Shown: positions 44,045 to 54,131 of the stretch, one piece after another
How positions within the stretch are numbered: position 1 is the first letter of the stretch
Layout: every line of letters begins with the position of its first letter
Assembly (NCBI GenBank): GCA_902582755.1
Contig: CACHSZ010000001.1
Coordinates: forward strand, 49,774-113,773
DNA: 64,000 nucleotides
Direction of reading: 5' to 3'
From: an uncultured Alphaproteobacteria bacterium
Lineage (GTDB): Bacteria; Pseudomonadota; Alphaproteobacteria; HIMB59; GCA-002718135
Position numbers and translations under genes: made by a program
The notes under the pieces: model-generated
Seen by the model: the letters and a program-made list of their open reading frames with translations, nothing else
The model's database searches: none
What the model was told of the DNA's origin: nothing

Positions 44045-44874
44045 TGCTACCTTCGGCCAAAAAATTTTTAGAAATTACTAGTAATACTTCACCAGACATT
44101 GCTGTAATTTTAGGAAGCGGACTAACTAATTTTTTTGAAGAAAAAGATATTCAGGAATCAATTTCATATGAACAATTATCAGATTTTCCACAGCCAACTG
44201 TCAAAGGTCACGCAGGTAAATTAGTTTTAGGAAAAATAAATACTTTAAATGTTGTTTGTATGTATGGAAGATCACATATTTATGAGGGGCATAATCCTCA
44301 AAGTTTAGCTTCACCCATAAGAGTATTAAAGGACATTGGGTGCAAGTTATTAGTTGTTACAAATGCAGCAGGTAGTTTAGATGAAGCTATGCCGGCTGGC
44401 AGTCTAATGGCAATTAAAGATCATATTAACTGGAGTGGTTTCAATCCACTTATTGGACCCAATGCTGAAGAGTATGGCCCTCGTTTTCATGATATGAGTG
44501 ATGGGTATCACAAGTTTTACAGAGATCAGTTAATACAAGTCGCTAAAAAAATAGATCAAAAAATTTATGAAGGTATCTATTGTATGTACTCAGGACCAAA
44601 TTTTGAAACACCTGCTGAAATCAATGCCTTAAAAGTAATAGGTGGAAATGCAGTTGGAATGTCTACAGTACCAGAAGTTTTAGTTGCTAATCATTGCGGA
44701 CTTCCTGTTATTGGCATCAGTGTAATTACCAACTTAGCTGCTGGTATGAATAAAACAAAATTAAGTCATCAAGAAACTTTAGAGAATGCAAGTTTAGCAG
44801 AGAACAATGTTTTAAATTTAATTAAACAATTTATACAAGAAGTTCAATTCGATGATACCTCAAGAGATAATTAG
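44044..44874 (+). CDS. Purine nucleoside phosphorylase
   Basis: IAVILGSGLTNF, TVKGHAGKLVLG, MYGRSHIYEGH, TNAAGSLDEAM, SGPNFETPAEI. Confidence 0.92.
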   Translation: MLPSAKKFLEITSNTSPDIAVILGSGLTNFFEEKDIQESISYEQLSDFPQPTVKGHAGKLVLGKINTLNVVCMYGRSHIYEGHNPQSLASPIRVLKDIGCKLLVVTNAAGSLDEAMPAGSLMAIKDHINWSGFNPLIGPNAEEYGPRFHDMSDGYHKFYRDQLIQVAKKIDQKIYEGIYCMYSGPNFETPAEINALKVIGGNAVGMSTVPEVLVANHCGLPVIGISVITNLAAGMNKTKLSHQETLENASLAENNVLNLIKQFIQEVQFDDTSRDN

Positions 44875-46162
44875 AAAAAAAAGAGATAACCAAGATCTGT
44901 CAAAAGAAGATATCAATTTTTTTGTAGACGGTTTAACCAATGGATCTTTTTCAGATGCGCAAATTGCAGCAATGAGCATGGCAATATTTTCAAATGGAAT
45001 GACTCCTGAAGAAACTGTTTGTTTAACTGAAGCGATGACGAACTCAGGCGATACACTAAATTGGTCTGAGATTGTAGACTCTGAGTTGGTATGTGATAAG
45101 CACTCAACTGGTGGTGTTGGAGACAAGACGAGCGTTATATTAGCACCAATACTTGCAGCCTGTGGACTGTATGTGCCTATGATTTCAGGTAGAGGTTTGG
45201 GTCATACCGGTGGTACTCTAGATAAATTTGACTCAATACCTGGGTACAATACAAAGCCTGATTTAGAAACTTTTAAAAAAGTTGTAAAAGACGTTGGTTG
45301 TGCAATTATTGGTCAAACCTCTAACTTAGCACCAGCTGATAAAAAATTATATTCTATAAGAGATATTGTAGGTACAGTAGAATCTTTACCTTTAATAACA
45401 TCATCTATTCTTTCAAAAAAAATTGCAAGCGGTCTTTCATCTTTAGTACTTGATGTAAAAGTTGGTAATGGATCTTTTAATAGTACTATTGATATAGCAA
45501 GAGATTTATCCAACTCCTTAGTAAGAGTCGCTAAAGGAGCAGGTTTACATTGCGAAGCTATATTAACAGATATGAATCAGGTCCTAGGTAAAAGTGCTGG
45601 CCATACACTAGAGATATTAGAATGCATAAAATATATTAAAAATGATTTTAAAGATCATCGATTAGAGAAGATCACTAATGAATTAATATCTTCGCTATTA
45701 GTAAACATTTATAAAATTTCGAAAGAAGAAGCTTATAATAAAATTAATAAGGTTATTAATAATGGACTAGCTGCAGAAAAATTTGAAATGATGGTTGCAG
45801 CCTTGGGTGGACCAAAAAATATTTTATCTTCATATGAAAAAGATTTAATAAATACTTCCGTTCGAAAAGATGTATTTTCTAGTGAACAAGGCTGGATAGA
45901 AAAAATTTATACCAGAGAATTAGGCCTTATACTTATTGAACTTGGAGGTGGAAGAAAACAGGTTACCGATAAAATAAATTATGGAGTTGGATATGATAAT
46001 GTTCTCAATATAGGAGATGAAGTAAATTCCTCAACTCCTCTGTTAAGTTTATATTCAAGTAAAAATATAGATGATAATATAATAAATAAAATAAAAGGCT
46101 GTTTCATTATTTCAGATAAAAAAACTCAAAAACTATCTGAAATATTTGAAACCATAAGTTAA
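44852..46162 (+). CDS. deoA: Thymidine/pyrimidine-nucleoside phosphorylase
   Basis: CDKHSTGGVGDKTSVILAPILAACG, MISGRGLGHTGGTLDKFDSIPGY. Confidence 0.94.
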   Translation: MIPQEIIRKKRDNQDLSKEDINFFVDGLTNGSFSDAQIAAMSMAIFSNGMTPEETVCLTEAMTNSGDTLNWSEIVDSELVCDKHSTGGVGDKTSVILAPILAACGLYVPMISGRGLGHTGGTLDKFDSIPGYNTKPDLETFKKVVKDVGCAIIGQTSNLAPADKKLYSIRDIVGTVESLPLITSSILSKKIASGLSSLVLDVKVGNGSFNSTIDIARDLSNSLVRVAKGAGLHCEAILTDMNQVLGKSAGHTLEILECIKYIKNDFKDHRLEKITNELISSLLVNIYKISKEEAYNKINKVINNGLAAEKFEMMVAALGGPKNILSSYEKDLINTSVRKDVFSSEQGWIEKIYTRELGLILIELGGGRKQVTDKINYGVGYDNVLNIGDEVNSSTPLLSLYSSKNIDDNIINKIKGCFIISDKKTQKLSEIFETIS

Positions 46163-46818
46163 TGAGCACTCAAACTGAAATTAATGAAGCACTTGTGCAA
46201 TACTTACAAAGCGTAGGTTACCGAGAAGATAAAATAATTACTGAACTAGAAAATGAAACTTTAAAACTTGGTAGTGTTTCCCAAATGCAGATTGCAAAAG
46301 AACAAGGTCAGTTTTTAGAAATGATAACTAAAATTTCTAATGCTAAAAACTGTTTAGAAATTGGTAGGTTTACAGGGATGAGCACTTTGTTTTTGGCTAG
46401 AGGTCTACCTGAGTTAGGAAAAGTTGTAACTGTCGATAATTCAGATGAATTTTTATCCTTAGCAAAAAAATATTGGGAATTAGATAATATGAGCTCAAAA
46501 ATTGAATCGATTATTGGAGACGGTGTTGAGGTAATGCAAAGCATGATAGACCGTCAACAAAGTTATGATTTAATTTTTATAGATGCTGATAAAAATAATT
46601 ATCCAAATTATTACGAACTGTCGCTAAACTTATTAATTTCTAATGGAATAATAATTATTGATAATATGCTTTGGCACGGTGATGTGGCAGATGAAACTAA
46701 ACAAGACTCTCAAACAAAAACTATCCGTGATTTAAATTTAAAAATACAAAATGACACAAGGGTGGAATTCTCACTTCTGCCATTATCTGATGGATTGTCG
46801 TTTATAAGAAAAAAATAA
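46162..46818 (+). CDS. Class I SAM-dependent O-methyltransferase
   Basis: CLEIGRFTGMSTLFLARGLPELGKVVTVD, YDLIFIDADKNNYPNYYELSLNLL. Confidence 0.9.
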   Translation: MSTQTEINEALVQYLQSVGYREDKIITELENETLKLGSVSQMQIAKEQGQFLEMITKISNAKNCLEIGRFTGMSTLFLARGLPELGKVVTVDNSDEFLSLAKKYWELDNMSSKIESIIGDGVEVMQSMIDRQQSYDLIFIDADKNNYPNYYELSLNLLISNGIIIIDNMLWHGDVADETKQDSQTKTIRDLNLKIQNDTRVEFSLLPLSDGLSFIRKK

Positions 46819-46824
46819 CAAAGA

Positions 46825-46852
46825 CTTGAATTAAACACAATCATCCCCACAT
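46825..46852 (+). promoter_or_regulatory. Putative sigma32 (RpoH) heat-shock promoter for hsp20
   Basis: CTTGAA (46825-46830), 14-nt spacer, CCCCACAT (46845-46852), close to the enterobacterial RpoH consensus. Confidence 0.8.
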
Positions 46853-46915
46853 TATATTTGTCTGTATGCCATTGTGGGTGCGGGCGAAATAAACTTGCTT
46901 AATAAAGGAGTTATT

Positions 46916-47353
46916 ATGACTAGAAACCTATCCGTTTGGAATTCTCTAAGACCATTCTCTGTTGGATTTGATTCAATTTTTGATGAATTTGATAGAATGT
47001 TGGAGTCTACGGAACGATACAATACAAATTATCCACCTTACAATATTCATAGAGTTGATGAGCATAACTATAAAATTGAAGTTGCTCTTGCTGGATATAG
47101 TAAAGAGGATATTGAGATTGAATTAAAAGAAAACAACCTAACTGTTAGAAATAAACCTAAAGAAAAAGTGGTTAATGAAAATGGTAATGGTGTAATTCAT
47201 AAAGGAATCTCAACAAGACAGTTTGAAAGGTCGTTCACAATTTCAGAAGACATCAAAGTTAAAGATGCTGAGCTGAAAAATGGACTTTTAGCAATTGATT
47301 TGGAGAGAATTATTCCAGAAGAAAAAAAAGCTAGACTAATTTCAATAAAGTAG
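46916..47353 (+). CDS. Hsp20 family small heat shock protein
   Basis: alpha-crystallin domain YKIEVALAGYSKEDIEIELKENNLTV; AAAGGAG RBS supports ATG at 46916, not 46874. Confidence 0.94.
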   Translation: MTRNLSVWNSLRPFSVGFDSIFDEFDRMLESTERYNTNYPPYNIHRVDEHNYKIEVALAGYSKEDIEIELKENNLTVRNKPKEKVVNENGNGVIHKGISTRQFERSFTISEDIKVKDAELKNGLLAIDLERIIPEEKKARLISIK

Positions 47354-47362
47354 TTTTGGATA

Positions 47363-47380
47363 GGGGCCCAAAGTGGCCCC
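47363..47380 (+). terminator. GC-rich hairpin, putative terminator of hsp20
   Basis: GGGGCC-CAAAGT-GGCCCC followed by AACATTTTTA just after the hsp20 stop. Confidence 0.6.
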
Positions 47381-47550
47381 AACATTTTTAACTTTAAATT
47401 TAGAATAAATCTAATTTTATGAATTTTAACAACACTGATATTAAAAAAAAATTCATATAGATCTACATTCGTATTCTGATAATTTTTAATAAGATTCTTA
47501 ATCATAGAACGTGGAGATATTTATTATCTCCAAAAAAAAAAGAAGGTTAT

Positions 47551-48564
47551 ATGAAAATTATTTTTAGATTACTATTGATACTAATTGCATCTACCATTTC
47601 ACTAAACTTATTTGCCAAAGAGGTTAATGTTTATTCTTACAGGCAGCCAATTTTAATAGATCCTTTCTTTGAGGAATTTACAAAATTGACTGGCATAAAG
47701 GTAAATGTTTTACATGCAAAAAAAGGATTGCTAGAAAGAGTTTTAGCTGAAGGTGAAGATACACCTGCTGACTTAGTATTAACAGTTGATATAGCAAGGT
47801 TAAACCAATTTGTTGAAAAGGATATTTTGCAATCAATTAACTCAGATATTTTGAATATGAATATTCCAAATCATTTAAGAGACAGTAATAATAAATGGTT
47901 TGCACTTTCAAAGAGAGCTAGAATTGTTGCAATATCAAAAGAAAGAGTATCTCCAGACTCAATTAAAAGAATAGAAGATTTATCTGATCCAAAATGGAAA
48001 GATAAAATTTGTACAAGACCTGGCAGCCATGACTACAATAGATCACTTTTAGCTTCAATAATTGCTGCAAATGGAGAAGCTATAGCTGAAGAATGGGCAG
48101 CAGGCATCGTTGCAAATTTAGCACGAAAACCTGAAGGTAATGATAGAGCTCAAGCAAAAGCAATTTATGAAGGTGTTTGTGACATTGCTGTAATGAATAC
48201 CTATTATTTTGGAAAAATGAAATTTAATGAAAAGAATCCAGAACAAAAAGAATGGGCTAACTCAATAGAGTTAGTTTTTACTAACCAAGAAGACAGAGGT
48301 AATCACATAAATGTTGCTGGTGGAGGTGTAATTAAGTATTCTAAAAATAAAGACAACGCGATCGCACTACTTGAATTTTTGACTCAACCAAAAGCTCAAG
48401 TCCTCTACAGTTCTATAAACTATGAATATCCGGTTAATCCAGATATGCAATTAACTGATGAGTTAAAATCATGGGGTGAATTTAAAGAAGATAAACTGCC
48501 TGTTGAAAAACTAGCAGAACTTGCTCCCATAGCTCAGAAAATCATTGATAGAGTAGGCTGGTAA
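47551..48564 (+). CDS. Fe(III)-type ABC transporter substrate-binding protein (FbpA/FutA-like)
   Basis: VNVYSYRQPILIDPFFEEFTKLTGIKVNVLHAKKGLLERVLAEG; paired tyrosines VMNTYYFGKM; next to FbpB-like permease. Confidence 0.9.
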   Translation: MKIIFRLLLILIASTISLNLFAKEVNVYSYRQPILIDPFFEEFTKLTGIKVNVLHAKKGLLERVLAEGEDTPADLVLTVDIARLNQFVEKDILQSINSDILNMNIPNHLRDSNNKWFALSKRARIVAISKERVSPDSIKRIEDLSDPKWKDKICTRPGSHDYNRSLLASIIAANGEAIAEEWAAGIVANLARKPEGNDRAQAKAIYEGVCDIAVMNTYYFGKMKFNEKNPEQKEWANSIELVFTNQEDRGNHINVAGGGVIKYSKNKDNAIALLEFLTQPKAQVLYSSINYEYPVNPDMQLTDELKSWGEFKEDKLPVEKLAELAPIAQKIIDRVGW

Positions 48565-48581
48565 ATTATAGGTTAACTGTT

Positions 48582-50177
48582 TTGATAAATTTTAATTTAT
48601 GGTCTAATTCTGTGGCGATAATTGCTTTAGTAATTATCGCCCCTATTTTTTCAATATTTTATTACGCGATCTTAGGTGATACATCACTATGGCCACATCT
48701 ATTTTCTACTGTATTGCCCAGATATCTTACCAATACAATAATTCTAATGTTTGGTGTTGGAGGATTAAGTTTAGTCTTTGGTTTGACTACTGCTTGGATA
48801 GTGACAAGATATAATTTTTTTGGGAAAAAATTTTTTGAATGGATGTTATTATTACCAGCTGCTGTCCCAGCTTATATTATTGCCTATACTTATACCGACT
48901 TTTTTGAATATGCTGGTCCTCTTCAATCATTGCTAAGAGACATATTTGGTTGGACGAGCACGAAAGATTATTGGTTTCCAAATGTTCGATCAATGGGAGG
49001 TGCAATTTTGGTAATGTCTTCTGTATTGTATCCATACGTATATTTAATGACTAGAGCATCATTTATAACGACACCTATATCTTTTTTTCAAACTAGTTCT
49101 ATTTACGGAAGGAATTCCTTCTTCAATGTCGCTATTCCATTTGGTCGTCCAGGTATAATTGCTGGCTTGGCCTTAGTACTAATGGAAACAATTTCTGATT
49201 TTGGGACAGTTGATTATTTTGCAATTGAAACATTAACCTTAGGCGTATTTAATGTTTGGCTAGGGATGAATAGTCTATCTGGCGCATCACAGATTTCTAG
49301 TATTTTATTTATGATTGTTATAGTACTTTTAACTTTAGAGTATTTGGGTAGGCGTAGCAGAAAATTTCATGAAAAATATAGTGGTGCATCTTACACACCA
49401 ACCCAAACAGTTTCTGGTGTTAAAAATTCTTTATTGTTTTTAATTTGCCTAATACCTTTAAGTCTTGGCTTTATAATACCTGTTTCAATTTTATTGAATT
49501 TTGTAATTAAAGGTTATTCCATAATAAATTTTATTGAAATTTTTCAAATAACACTTTCAAGCATATCCTTAGCATTTATTTCTTCATCATTCATTATGTT
49601 GCTCTCCTTATTAATGATTATAGTTGGAGCATATAAATCAAATAATTTCCAAAAAATTTTAATATTTTTTGCTTCTTCTGGTTATGCTTTTCCAGGAACA
49701 ATACTTGCTGTTGGAATAGTGGTATTTGTTGGGTGGCTTAATGATTTAATTTATTTTCGTATGAGTTATGCTGTTGGCGGATTTATAATTTTATTATTTG
49801 CGTATAGTATAAGATTTTTAGCTGTCGGTAATGGAGCCATTACATCAGGTATTTCAAGAATTCATCCAAACTTATTAGATGCATCAAGAACAATGGGTGT
49901 TAGTTTTTTCAAAAGTATAAGAAAAATTATATTACCCTTGCTGTATACAAATTTATTAGTTGGAGGAATATTAGTTTTTGTAGATATCTTAAAAGAACTT
50001 CCAATAACACTTTTATTAAGACCATTTAATTTTGAGACATTAGCAACCTATGTTTATCAATATGCCTCTGATGAAATGTTGGAAGAGTCAGCATTTGCAG
50101 CTCTAATTATCGTTATTGCTGGATTAGGACCGGTAATTTTTCTTAACAGAACAATTACTAAATCAATAAAAAACTAA
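48582..50177 (+). CDS. Fe(III)-type ABC transporter permease (FbpB-like)
   Basis: About 530-aa duplicated permease: LLPAAVPAYIIAYTYTDFFEYAGPLQ, IILPLLYTNLLVGGILVFVDILKELPITLLLRPFNFETLA. Confidence 0.9.
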   Translation: MINFNLWSNSVAIIALVIIAPIFSIFYYAILGDTSLWPHLFSTVLPRYLTNTIILMFGVGGLSLVFGLTTAWIVTRYNFFGKKFFEWMLLLPAAVPAYIIAYTYTDFFEYAGPLQSLLRDIFGWTSTKDYWFPNVRSMGGAILVMSSVLYPYVYLMTRASFITTPISFFQTSSIYGRNSFFNVAIPFGRPGIIAGLALVLMETISDFGTVDYFAIETLTLGVFNVWLGMNSLSGASQISSILFMIVIVLLTLEYLGRRSRKFHEKYSGASYTPTQTVSGVKNSLLFLICLIPLSLGFIIPVSILLNFVIKGYSIINFIEIFQITLSSISLAFISSSFIMLLSLLMIIVGAYKSNNFQKILIFFASSGYAFPGTILAVGIVVFVGWLNDLIYFRMSYAVGGFIILLFAYSIRFLAVGNGAITSGISRIHPNLLDASRTMGVSFFKSIRKIILPLLYTNLLVGGILVFVDILKELPITLLLRPFNFETLATYVYQYASDEMLEESAFAALIIVIAGLGPVIFLNRTITKSIKN

Positions 50178-50180
50178 AAC

Positions 50181-51227
50181 TTAATTCTTAAATATGTACG
50201 CCTGATCATTATCAATTTCTATCTCTACTGCAGACGATTGTTTTGGATTAAAGTCAGCAGGCATGTGGCTATGAACATGAACAATTTCATTATTATTATC
50301 TAGCACAGATAAATGGACAAAACTAAATGACCCCATTAATTTTGATGCCATAACGGTTCCCTTAATTCCATTAACTGGTGTTGGTTGTTTGTTGAGTTTT
50401 ATACCTTGAGGTCTTATGTGTACTACAACTTTTTCACCTTCTAAATTTCCAGGTGTTTTAATTTTCCCAACCGGTGTGTATATGTGAGATTCTTTAACAA
50501 CACCTTCAAATTTATTTGTTTCACCAAAAAAACCTGTAACATATGAATTTTTTGGATTGTTATAGAGATCATTCGGAGTTCCTGACTGTACAATCGAACC
50601 TGATTTATCAAAAATATTTATATGATTTGAGATAAACATTGCTTCGAAAGGATCATGAGTGACTATAATTACAGACACATTTGATTTTTGTAATAGATGC
50701 AGCGTATCATCTCTCACCTCTTCTCGAAGGCTTAAATCTAAACTTGAAAAAGGCTCATCTAATAAAAGTAAATCAGGTTGTGAAATTATAGATCGTGCAA
50801 GTGCAACTCTTTGTTGTTCACCACCACTTAACTCGTGTGGGTATTTATCTAGTGAATTAGGTAATTTTATTAATTCAATAATTTCATCAACATTATTAGA
50901 TGAATTTTTAGCATTAGTTGGAAATCTCAAATTTTCTTTTACTGTCAAATGTGGGAATAAAGCGTAATCTTGAAATAAAAAACCAATTTTTCTTTTTTCT
51001 GTAGGTAAGTGTTTTGCAGTACTACTTACTTCTTCACCATTAATAATAATTTTACCTGACTGTACTTTTTCAAGACCTGCTATGAGCTTTAATAAAGTAG
51101 TTTTTCCACTACCTGACGGTCCCAAAATACAAGAGATACTATCTTTATTGAGATTAAAATTAATATTATTTAAAATTTTTTTATTATTAATCGAATGAGT
51201 AAGATCTTTAACTTCAACAGCAATCAT
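50181..51227 (-). CDS. ABC transporter ATP-binding protein (FbpC/PotA-like)
   Basis: LGPSGSGKTTLLKLIAG, LSGGEQQRVALARSI, LLLDEPFSSLD. Confidence 0.92.
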   Translation of the reverse strand: MIAVEVKDLTHSINNKKILNNINFNLNKDSISCILGPSGSGKTTLLKLIAGLEKVQSGKIIINGEEVSSTAKHLPTEKRKIGFLFQDYALFPHLTVKENLRFPTNAKNSSNNVDEIIELIKLPNSLDKYPHELSGGEQQRVALARSIISQPDLLLLDEPFSSLDLSLREEVRDDTLHLLQKSNVSVIIVTHDPFEAMFISNHINIFDKSGSIVQSGTPNDLYNNPKNSYVTGFFGETNKFEGVVKESHIYTPVGKIKTPGNLEGEKVVVHIRPQGIKLNKQPTPVNGIKGTVMASKLMGSFSFVHLSVLDNNNEIVHVHSHMPADFNPKQSSAVEIEIDNDQAYIFKN

Positions 51228-51248
51228 AAAATACCTATTACACTAAAA

Positions 51249-52160
51249 TTAAACTTGGGGAAATTTATCTAAAATTTCACTTTCCCATTCAAGAAACTTT
51301 TTTGATCTATTATCAGGACTTGGATGTGATCCCATAAATTCAGGTACCCTCCCTTCTTGACCTGCCATCATTCTTTGCCATAATTTAGCAGGTTCTTTAA
51401 TATTAAATCCAGCAAGATTCATAAATCCCATGCCTAAATAATCGGCTTCACTTTCCATCTTTCTACTAAATGGAAGAAAAATACCATACTTTACAACGGA
51501 GTTGTAAACATTACCTCCTACATTTCCTACTCTAAAAGATTTATTTAAAAGTTCAGCGTATTTACTTCGCGATATTCCAATTGTTGCCATTTGCATCATA
51601 GATGCTTGGGTTAATTTTTCAACAGTGTGTCTAGCAAATGCATGCGCAATTTCATGGCCCATCACTGCAGCAATCCCGTCATCATTTTTACAAACAGGAA
51701 GTATACCAGTGTAGAAAGCAATTTTTCCACCAGGCATACACCATGCATTTTTTGTTTCAGACTCAATTAAAGCAAATTGCCAATTAAAATTTTCTACAGG
51801 ATTTTTTTCACGCTTATTAAGATAAAATGTATCTAGAGAGGTATAAATTTCTTTTCCAATTTCTTCAATTTTTTTAGATTCATCTGTGTTATCTAATAAA
51901 ATTTTATCTTCTTTAGCTTTTGATAAAAATTTTGAATATGTTTTCTCAACTTCTTGATTTAAAGATCTTTCATTGGGATAAATTTTTGGAGTACCAAGAA
52001 CACCACCTCCCATTAAAATTATAGGTAGATTGCTATCATATAAATTTAACTGACTTCGATTAGTTAATGGTACTTGTGTACAAGAAGGTAAAATCATCGA
52101 ACCACATAAAGAGCAACTTGCGCCAAAAACAAAGCTTCTTCTGTTTATTCTTGCTTCCAT
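51249..52160 (-). CDS. M48 family metallopeptidase, putative Tat lipoprotein
   Basis: NRRSFVFGAS...ILPSC; zinc motif MGHEIAHAFARHT, ESEADYLGMGFM. Confidence 0.9.
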   Translation of the reverse strand: MEARINRRSFVFGASCSLCGSMILPSCTQVPLTNRSQLNLYDSNLPIILMGGGVLGTPKIYPNERSLNQEVEKTYSKFLSKAKEDKILLDNTDESKKIEEIGKEIYTSLDTFYLNKREKNPVENFNWQFALIESETKNAWCMPGGKIAFYTGILPVCKNDDGIAAVMGHEIAHAFARHTVEKLTQASMMQMATIGISRSKYAELLNKSFRVGNVGGNVYNSVVKYGIFLPFSRKMESEADYLGMGFMNLAGFNIKEPAKLWQRMMAGQEGRVPEFMGSHPSPDNRSKKFLEWESEILDKFPQV

Positions 52161-52189
52161 ATTATTATTATATAGGTAATTTTATTTAT

Positions 52190-53170
52190 ATGAATATTTT
52201 TAATTCAGTTAAAAAAGCAGAAATTCATGTTCATTTAGAGGCAACCATTACGCCAGATTTATGTAAGAAATTTGCCAAACGTAATAATTATGAAATACCT
52301 GAAGAAATGTTTGGCTCAAAGTACGCATACCAATGGGATGATTTTTATGATTTTATAAAAAAATATGACATCGTTACTTCTGTCATACATACGCCAGAAG
52401 ATTATTTTGAATTAACGTATGAATATTTAAAAGATTGTGCGGCTAACAATGTTCTTTATGTCGAAGCAATGATTTCCTCAACTCATGCTAAAGAAAAAGG
52501 GATGACCTATCATTCTTTTATTGAAGGAGTCTATGAAGCTTCAAAAAAAGCTGAAGAAGATTTTGGTATTGTTTCACGTTACATAATGAATGGGATCAGA
52601 CATTTAGGACCAGAGTCAGTACAAGGAACTGCAGAGGAAGTTTTAAATAATCCTCATCCTTGTTTAGTTGGTTTTGGTTTAGCTGGGGATGAATTGCATT
52701 TTCCTCCAAACTTATTTGTTGCAACATTTGATATGTTAAAAAAAGAAAATTTTCCAATTACGGTTCATGCAGGTGAATGGGATGGTCCTGTAAACATAAG
52801 AAATGCTATTAACCTTCTGCATCCAACAAGATTAGGTCACGGAGTTCGATCAATAGAGGATCCTGATTTAGTAAAAGAAATAATTGAGAAAGATATTATT
52901 CTAGAAACTTGTCCAACAAGTAATATTGCAACTAAAATTTACAAAGATTATGCAGATCATCCTGTGAAAACATTATTTGATCAAGGAGTAAAAGTAACAG
53001 TCAATTCGGATGACCCTCCTTTTTTTAATGCTACGATAAACGGTGAATACAAAGTTATGGAAGATTTAGGTTTAAATGAAAAAGAACTAACCTCCCTTAC
53101 TCATAACGCAATTAAATATTCTTTTTGTGATGAAAAAAATAAAAATAAATTATTAGCTAAATTAAACTAG
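52190..53170 (+). CDS. Adenosine/adenine deaminase family protein
   Basis: KAEIHVHLEATITPDL, TVHAGEWDGP, RLGHGVRSIEDP, VNSDDPPFF; start at MNIFNSVKKAE rather than the track start. Confidence 0.9.
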   Translation: MNIFNSVKKAEIHVHLEATITPDLCKKFAKRNNYEIPEEMFGSKYAYQWDDFYDFIKKYDIVTSVIHTPEDYFELTYEYLKDCAANNVLYVEAMISSTHAKEKGMTYHSFIEGVYEASKKAEEDFGIVSRYIMNGIRHLGPESVQGTAEEVLNNPHPCLVGFGLAGDELHFPPNLFVATFDMLKKENFPITVHAGEWDGPVNIRNAINLLHPTRLGHGVRSIEDPDLVKEIIEKDIILETCPTSNIATKIYKDYADHPVKTLFDQGVKVTVNSDDPPFFNATINGEYKVMEDLGLNEKELTSLTHNAIKYSFCDEKNKNKLLAKLN

Positions 53171-54131
53171 ATAATTTTACTAAAGGTCTTGCACCATAAT
53201 GTGAAATAATTTCTGCGGAAGCAATTGATGCGTAATTACCACATTCATCCATTGCTTTACCTTTAGAGTAACCAAATAAAAAACCAGCTGCAAATAAATC
53301 TCCAGCTCCTGTTGTATCTACAACTTTTTCTACTTTTTTTGCTTCAACTTCAGTGATGTTATTACCAGAAACAATAACTGATCCACTACTTCCTTTAGTA
53401 ATAGCAGCAATTATATTTAATGATTTTGCATATTCTAGACCTTCTTCAAAACTTTCTGTTTGTGCCATTGCTTTGATTTCATCTTCGTTAGCAAAAAGAA
53501 TATCAACATTCTCAGTTATTAATTCTTTAAAAGAATCTCTGTGTCTATCAACACAAAAAAGATCAGATAAAGTAAATGCAATTTTTTGATTATCAGCTTT
53601 GCAAATATCCACCATTTTCTTCATAGCTTTTTTTGCATTCTCATTGTCCCACAAGTAGCCTTCCAAATATGCTATCTTATGATTTTTAATATCATCCTCT
53701 TTTATATCTTCAGGTCCTATTAGTGTACCAGCGCCAAGAAAAGTACACATTGTTCTTGTTCCATCTTCTTCAACAAAAATTGTACAACATCCAGTTGAAA
53801 TATCAGGAGATGTAAATCCCAATGGAAATTTTAATCCTTCCCGGATCATATCTTTTTGAAGGTATACTCCAATTTCATCATTTTTAATTTTTCCAATAAA
53901 ACTTCCATTGCCGCCAAAAGAGGTAATACCAAACATGGAGTTACCAAGGGAACCTCCGCCTGCCATTTCTCTGATGGAATAACTTTCATGCAAATTATTT
54001 TTCAAATTTTCATCAATAAGATTCATAGAATCTCTATTAATTTCATGTTTTTCAATTTCACTTTGATTGGAAGGAATTATGGCATCTACCATAGCATTTC
54101 CAATTCCAACTACATCTAATTTATCACTCAT
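53157..54131 (-). CDS. PfkB family carbohydrate kinase, adenosine kinase-like
   Basis: LDVVGIGNAMVDAI, MAGGGSLGNSMFGI, VDTTGAGDLFAAGFLFGYSKG. Confidence 0.9.
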   Translation of the reverse strand: MSDKLDVVGIGNAMVDAIIPSNQSEIEKHEINRDSMNLIDENLKNNLHESYSIREMAGGGSLGNSMFGITSFGGNGSFIGKIKNDEIGVYLQKDMIREGLKFPLGFTSPDISTGCCTIFVEEDGTRTMCTFLGAGTLIGPEDIKEDDIKNHKIAYLEGYLWDNENAKKAMKKMVDICKADNQKIAFTLSDLFCVDRHRDSFKELITENVDILFANEDEIKAMAQTESFEEGLEYAKSLNIIAAITKGSSGSVIVSGNNITEVEAKKVEKVVDTTGAGDLFAAGFLFGYSKGKAMDECGNYASIASAEIISHYGARPLVKLSSLI

